Shown here one piece after another: positions 6,054 through 9,460 of a stretch of 9,460 nucleotides of DNA. The stretch's first letter is position 1, and each line of letters opens with the position of its first letter. A program made the position numbers and the translations under genes. Source of the DNA: Firmicutes bacterium CAG:631 (lineage in GTDB: Bacteria; Bacillota_I; Bacilli_A; RFN20; CAG-631); the NCBI GenBank assembly GCA_000433015.1, contig HF997997.1, forward strand, positions 12,332-21,791, read 5' to 3'. The notes under the pieces were generated by a model that did not search any database, was not told the origin of the DNA, and was given only the letters and a program-made list of their open reading frames with translations.

Positions 6054-7218
6054 ACTTTGTACGGACATCGGTTATCATAGTCTTTATAAATATGGTGAAG
6101 AACTTTGTGGGGATCATATTGAAGTGGTTGAGCAACAAGAAAACACTTCTGTAATTGTATTAGCAGATGGACTTGGAAGTGGTGTTAAAGCTAATATTTT
6201 ATCAACTTTAACTTCAAAAATCATTTCTACTATGATGGCAAATCAATTATCAATTGAAGAATGCGTCTCAACGATTGCATCTACTTTACCTGTCTGTCAA
6301 GTGCGCAAAGTAGCGTATTCGACTTTTACCATTATTCGAATTGTTAATTATGAATATGCTGAAATTTATCAATATGATAATCCTCATTTAATTTTTATTC
6401 GTGATGGTCAATCCATGGATTATTTAGAAAGTAGTCTAGAAATTGATGGGAAAACCATTTATAAATCTAAAATTGATTTAAAAGAAAACGATACTTTTGT
6501 CATGTTTAGTGATGGAGTGATTCATGCAGGAGTCGGTGAACATTTAAATTTTGGTTGGTTAAGAGAAAATGTCATCGATTTTATGAATGTTATCTATGAC
6601 AATGCTTACTCGGCTAAGACTTTAGCTACGTTGTTAACGGATAAATGCAATTCATTATATGGCAATCATCCAGGAGATGATACGACCGTTTGTGTCGTTA
6701 AAATCCGGCAAAGACAGCCAATGAATTTGCTCATTGGTCCTGCTAAAAATCCAGAAGATGATGAAAAAATGTTATCCTTATTCTTTTCAAAAGAGGGGAA
6801 ACATATTGTTTGTGGGGGTACAACTTCTACGATTGTATCTCGTTATTTAGATAAACCAGTGATGATGGATTCAGAATATATCGATAAAGATGTTCCTCCA
6901 ACAGCTTCAATTGAAGGAGTTGATTTGGTAACCGAGGGCGTTTTAACGATTAACAAAGTCTTAGAATATGCAAAAAGTTATTTAAATAACAACGATAAAT
7001 ATTATGATTGGAGTTATAAAAGAGATGGAGCTTCAATGATTTCAAGATACTTGTTTGAAGAAGCAACCGATATTCATTTCTTTGTAGGAAGAGCAATGAA
7101 TCCGGCTCATCAAAATCCAGAATTACCCATTAATTTTAATATTAAAATGCATTTAATAGATGAACTTGCAACTTGCTTACAAAAAATGGGAAAAAGAGTA
7201 AAAGTGAATTATTTTTAA
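6046..7218 (+). CDS. SpoIIE-type PP2C serine/threonine phosphatase with unknown C-terminal domain
   Basis: A 390-aa soluble Mn/Mg-dependent phosphatase. The PPM/SpoIIE domain covers about residues 5-225, with metal-binding and core motifs at Asp23 (CGDH), Asp41-Gly42 in LADGLGSG, Asp156-Gly157 in MFSDGV and Asp211-Asp212 in HPGDDTTV, so catalysis should be intact. Residues 226-390 form a second region I cannot assign to a family; it includes CGGTTS at 256-261 and a predicted helical, basic end. No sensor or membrane segment is present. The start (ATG in ATGAGTAG, with AAAGGAGT at 6029-6036) overlaps the stop of the PAS hydrogenase, implying translational coupling and probably a complex. In the family, such phosphatases act on phosphorylated anti-sigma antagonists or Ser/Thr-kinase targets; none is encoded in this window. 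Role as output of the hydrogenase sensor is inferred from context. Confidence 0.9.
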   Translation: MSRLCTDIGYHSLYKYGEELCGDHIEVVEQQENTSVIVLADGLGSGVKANILSTLTSKIISTMMANQLSIEECVSTIASTLPVCQVRKVAYSTFTIIRIVNYEYAEIYQYDNPHLIFIRDGQSMDYLESSLEIDGKTIYKSKIDLKENDTFVMFSDGVIHAGVGEHLNFGWLRENVIDFMNVIYDNAYSAKTLATLLTDKCNSLYGNHPGDDTTVCVVKIRQRQPMNLLIGPAKNPEDDEKMLSLFFSKEGKHIVCGGTTSTIVSRYLDKPVMMDSEYIDKDVPPTASIEGVDLVTEGVLTINKVLEYAKSYLNNNDKYYDWSYKRDGASMISRYLFEEATDIHFFVGRAMNPAHQNPELPINFNIKMHLIDELATCLQKMGKRVKVNYF

Positions 7219-7221
7219 ATG

Positions 7222-7229
7222 AAGGAAGG
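7222..7229 (+). promoter_or_regulatory. Ribosome binding site fixing the second hydrogenase start
   Basis: AAGGAAGG lies 8 nt before the ATG at 7238. The in-frame GTG at 7229 overlaps this sequence and would leave no spacer, so 7238 is preferred. Confidence 0.8.
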
Positions 7230-7237
7230 TGTTATTC

Positions 7238-8680
7238 ATGAGAAAATTTGATACTCGTGTACAACATTTAAAATATAAAGTTCTTCGTGAAGTCGCCAAG
7301 GCTTATTATGAAGACCGATTGATAGAATCTTACAATGAAATTCCAAAAATTATTGTAGAAGGGCCAAAGCCTACAATGCGCTGTTGTATTTATAAAGAAA
7401 GAGCCATTGTTTCTGAAAGAATCAAATTGGCTTGTGGTGGCGATAAAAGTAATCCCAATGTGATTGAAGTTATTGAAATTGCATGTGATGAATGTCCAAT
7501 GGGTGGTCATGAAGTAACCACTTCTTGTCGTGGGTGTATTGCTCACCGTTGTGAATCGGCTTGTCGATTTGGAGCGATTTCTTTTGATAAAAATCAAAAG
7601 GCGGTCATTGATAAAGAAAAATGTGTCAATTGTGGAATGTGTGCTAAAGTTTGTCCTTATAGTGCAATTGTCAATAATAAAAGACCTTGTGAAAAATCTT
7701 GTAAGGTAAAAGCCATTACGATGAATGAAGAAACGAAGGCTGCGCAAATTGATAATAAAAAATGTATTGCATGTGGAGCTTGTGTTTATCAATGTCCATT
7801 TGGCGCAATTGTCGATAAATCCTATATTTTGGATGTCATTAAAATGCTAAAGGAAAGTCAACAAACGCAACAACATGTTTATGCTGTAGTCGCTCCTTCC
7901 ATTTCAAGTCAGTTTTATTATGCTAAATTAGGACAAGTCATTTCTGGACTAAAAAAACTTGGTTTCTTTAGTGTTGTAGAAGCTGCATTAGGCGCGGATA
8001 TGGTTGCTTATGAAGAAGCCCAAGAATTGACAGAAAAAGGATTTTTGACGACTTCTTGTTGTCCATCTTTTGTTGATTTTATTAAAAAGAATTATCCAAA
8101 AGTAGCTGATAAAATTTCTCATAATTTATCTCCAATGGCTCGTATTTCAAAATATATTAAAGAGATTGATCCTGATTCTAAAGTCGTATTTATTGGGCCA
8201 TGTACATCTAAAAAAATGGAAATTAAATTAGATACGGTGAAACCTTATGTTGATTCTGTTTTAACATTTGAAGAATTACAAGCCTTATTAGATAGTCGTA
8301 ATATTGATATTACTACTTTAGAATTAGATGTATTAGATAACGCTTCTTATTATGGCCGCATTTTTGCTCGAAGTGGCGGAGTGGCTGATGCCGTTCGTCA
8401 AGCTTTAAAAGAACAAGGAAAAGAAGATTTTGAATATAATCCGATTTCTTGTGATGGCATTGATGCTTGTCGGTTGGCACTAGCTAAAGCCTCAAATGGG
8501 ACTTTGCCTAATAATTTAATTGAAGGGATGGCCTGCGTTGGTGGATGTATTGGAGGACCTTGCTGTTTAACACATGAAGTCCGTGATAAAAACGAAGTGG
8601 ATAAATATGGTAAAGAAGCACATGAAAAAACGATTAGTAGTGCTATTCGAATTTATCAACATACACCTATAAAAGACTGA
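7238..8680 (+). CDS. Multi-cluster monomeric [FeFe] hydrogenase (group B-like)
   Basis: A 480-aa cytoplasmic hydrogenase, likely reducing protons with ferredoxin electrons. Nineteen cysteines precede the H-cluster. They include an atypical C-x2-C-x4-C-x3-C (97, 100, 105, 109), two classic CxxCxxCxxxC motifs (129-139 and 176-186) and a C-x3-C pair (151, 155), so three or four FeS clusters are possible. The H-cluster domain has L1 as TTSCCPSF (Cys274/275), L2 as IGPCTSKKME (Cys322) and L3 as EGMACVGGCIGGP (Cys433, Cys437). The YEEAQEL segment before L1 keeps the two acidic residues that, by eye, match the proton-relay glutamates of clostridial CpI, so it looks catalytically competent. The early RCCIYKERAI segment and the L1/L3 wording suggest HydDB group B, often found beside phosphatase-linked sensory hydrogenases. 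It is the last gene of the operon; its stop codon lies inside the terminator hairpin. Maturases HydE, HydF and HydG must be encoded elsewhere. Confidence 0.92.
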   Translation: MRKFDTRVQHLKYKVLREVAKAYYEDRLIESYNEIPKIIVEGPKPTMRCCIYKERAIVSERIKLACGGDKSNPNVIEVIEIACDECPMGGHEVTTSCRGCIAHRCESACRFGAISFDKNQKAVIDKEKCVNCGMCAKVCPYSAIVNNKRPCEKSCKVKAITMNEETKAAQIDNKKCIACGACVYQCPFGAIVDKSYILDVIKMLKESQQTQQHVYAVVAPSISSQFYYAKLGQVISGLKKLGFFSVVEAALGADMVAYEEAQELTEKGFLTTSCCPSFVDFIKKNYPKVADKISHNLSPMARISKYIKEIDPDSKVVFIGPCTSKKMEIKLDTVKPYVDSVLTFEELQALLDSRNIDITTLELDVLDNASYYGRIFARSGGVADAVRQALKEQGKEDFEYNPISCDGIDACRLALAKASNGTLPNNLIEGMACVGGCIGGPCCLTHEVRDKNEVDKYGKEAHEKTISSAIRIYQHTPIKD

Positions 8681-8693
8681 AAAGTCTTTTTTT
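8671..8693 (+). terminator. Intrinsic terminator closing the redox operon
   Basis: A perfect 8-bp stem (8671-8678 with 8683-8690) is capped by a GAAA tetraloop and followed by further T residues, with seven T in a row at 8687-8693. The hairpin begins in the last codons of the hydrogenase gene and its TGA stop (8678-8680) spans stem and loop, an economical overlap. Confidence 0.88.
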
Positions 8694-8728
8694 AATTAAA
8701 AATAAAAAAAAGCATAAATTGAAAAAAC

Positions 8729-8756
8729 TTTACAAAAAATAAAAAAAGTATAAAAT
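8729..8756 (+). promoter_or_regulatory. Probable sigma-A promoter of the LtaS-like gene
   Basis: TTTACA (8729-8734) and TAAAAT (8751-8756) are separated by 16 bp, each one mismatch from consensus. Overlapping alternatives (TATAAA at 8749, TATAAT at 8756) have poor spacing from this -35 box. The region is so A-rich that exact boxes are uncertain, but a promoter is needed after the strong terminator. Confidence 0.5.
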
Positions 8757-8780
8757 ATAATAAACGAGGTGTAATTGGAA

Positions 8781-9460
8781 ATGGAAAAAGAAAATATGCA
8801 TCGAAAATTTCATAGATGGAATATCATTCTATTTTTATTTACGGCCATTTTATTAGAAATTTGCACTTTTCTCTATAATGGACTAGGTTTTTTACCTAAA
8901 TATTTTTTAATTGATTTTTCTGGGATCTTATTTTTTGCTGTCATTTTAATGCTTATTCCTAATGGCATCGCGAATATTTGCGTTGCAAGTTTTATTTTAT
9001 TTATTCAAGTTGTTTTATCCTTTGCTAATGCCAATTTACTTCTCATTACAGGAGAAGTATTTGCTTGGGATATGCTTAGTGTTTTAAATGAAGCGGCAAG
9101 AGCAGCTGGAAAAGGAATAGGCTTTTCAATAACATTTATCTTTATTGCAGTTCCTATTTTGTTGACTTATGTTTTATTGGCTATTAAACTATATCGTTAT
9201 TGGACTAAAGGAGAACCTAAACCAACAAGAAATTTTTCATTATTTAAAAAGAATTTTCTTTTGACAACTATTGTTGCATTGGTTTGTGCTATTTTATTTA
9301 CCGGACAAAAGGCTTATATTGAAAAAATATCAGCAAACGAGGATACCATGCTAAATGATAAATATTTATATGATACTTTTTATTCTCATCAAGAAGGATA
9401 TAAAAAGTTTGGGACTTTTGGATATTATTTAGTGTCAGGAATCCGTGAAATCAATAATAA
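8781..9460 (+). CDS. LTA synthase-like sulfatase-family membrane protein, N-terminal part (runs off window)
   Basis: The first 226 codons of a gene that continues past the window end; no in-frame stop was found. The ATG is preceded by GAGGTG (8766-8771) with a 9-nt spacer. The product begins with a short basic stretch and then has five hydrophobic segments, roughly residues 14-34, 43-65, 68-90, 113-137 and 158-176, followed by an apparently extracytoplasmic region containing FGTFGYYL near residues 212-219. Five N-terminal membrane helices followed by an F/YGTxGYY-type segment before the catalytic domain is the layout of LtaS-type glycerol-phosphate transferases (alkaline phosphatase/sulfatase fold). 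The catalytic metal-binding part is outside the window, so the enzyme class is inferred. It has its own promoter and is unrelated in function to the redox operon. Confidence 0.75.
   Translation, partial: MEKENMHRKFHRWNIILFLFTAILLEICTFLYNGLGFLPKYFLIDFSGILFFAVILMLIPNGIANICVASFILFIQVVLSFANANLLLITGEVFAWDMLSVLNEAARAAGKGIGFSITFIFIAVPILLTYVLLAIKLYRYWTKGEPKPTRNFSLFKKNFLLTTIVALVCAILFTGQKAYIEKISANEDTMLNDKYLYDTFYSHQEGYKKFGTFGYYLVSGIREINN

Noticed and set aside
7268..7792. A 174-codon open frame on the minus strand
   Set aside because: It lies wholly opposite the Cys-rich part of the second hydrogenase, has Asn/Phe/Thr-rich low-complexity content from antisense reading of AT-rich codons and no credible family motif.
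4107..8680. An electron-bifurcating HydABC-type hydrogenase
   Set aside because: A NuoE-like domain is present, but there is no NuoF/HydB flavin and NADH-binding subunit, and neither hydrogenase carries the expected partner arrangement.
1..9460. Mollicutes genetic code (TGA as Trp)
   Set aside because: Trp codons read in the window are TGG, and TGA ends the last operon gene immediately at the terminator, so the standard code holds.
1..9460. CRISPR arrays, insertion sequences, tRNA/rRNA genes or riboswitches
   Set aside because: No regularly spaced repeats, transposase motifs, terminal inverted repeats or tRNA-like folds were seen, and the only non-coding stretches (about 120 and 100 bases) are accounted for by promoters and terminators.

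Overview
The window is AT-rich DNA from a low-GC Gram-positive anaerobe (Bacillota; Erysipelotrichia-like or a neighbouring fermenter is my best guess, from gene content and codon choice only). All Trp codons I read are TGG and TGA ends one gene, so the standard bacterial code applies rather than the Mollicutes code. The sequence also encodes the start of a lipoteichoic-acid-synthase-like protein, which fits a Gram-positive envelope.

Layout. Every gene reads left to right. (1) 2-685 is the 3' part of a HAD-family phosphatase gene that begins outside the window. An AT-rich hairpin with a T-tract overlaps its end. (2) 686-806 is a compact control region: a perfect 16-bp palindrome matching the CcpA cre consensus, a well-formed sigma-A promoter and two imperfect dyads near the predicted transcription start. 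(3) 807-8680 looks like one six-gene operon: rex, adhE, a small thioredoxin-fold [2Fe-2S] protein, a PAS-containing sensory-type [FeFe] hydrogenase, a SpoIIE/PP2C phosphatase and a second, Cys-rich [FeFe] hydrogenase. Gaps are 2, 10, 21 and 19 nt, plus one 8-nt overlap, and a strong intrinsic terminator closes the unit. (4) A separate promoter at about 8729 drives a membrane protein gene (8781 to the window end) resembling the N-terminal part of LtaS-type phosphoglycerol transferases.

How the genes fit together. AdhE oxidises NADH while turning acetyl-CoA into ethanol, and the last hydrogenase can dispose of electrons as H2. Rex senses NADH/NAD+. The PAS hydrogenase has an altered active site typical of sensory hydrogenases and is translationally coupled to a Ser/Thr phosphatase, so it probably reports H2 or redox state through dephosphorylation of an unknown target. 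The operon therefore combines two electron sinks with two redox sensors. The hydrogenase/phosphatase group resembles known clostridial sensory-hydrogenase loci (hydS/hydA2 in Ruminococcus albus; hfs genes in Thermoanaerobacterium). Its parts are therefore not new. The less expected points are co-transcription with rex and adhE, the divergent DNA-binding wing of Rex, the phosphatase's uncharacterised C-terminal domain and the missing phosphatase substrate. No hydrogenase maturase, kinase, mobile element, CRISPR array, tRNA or rRNA was seen.
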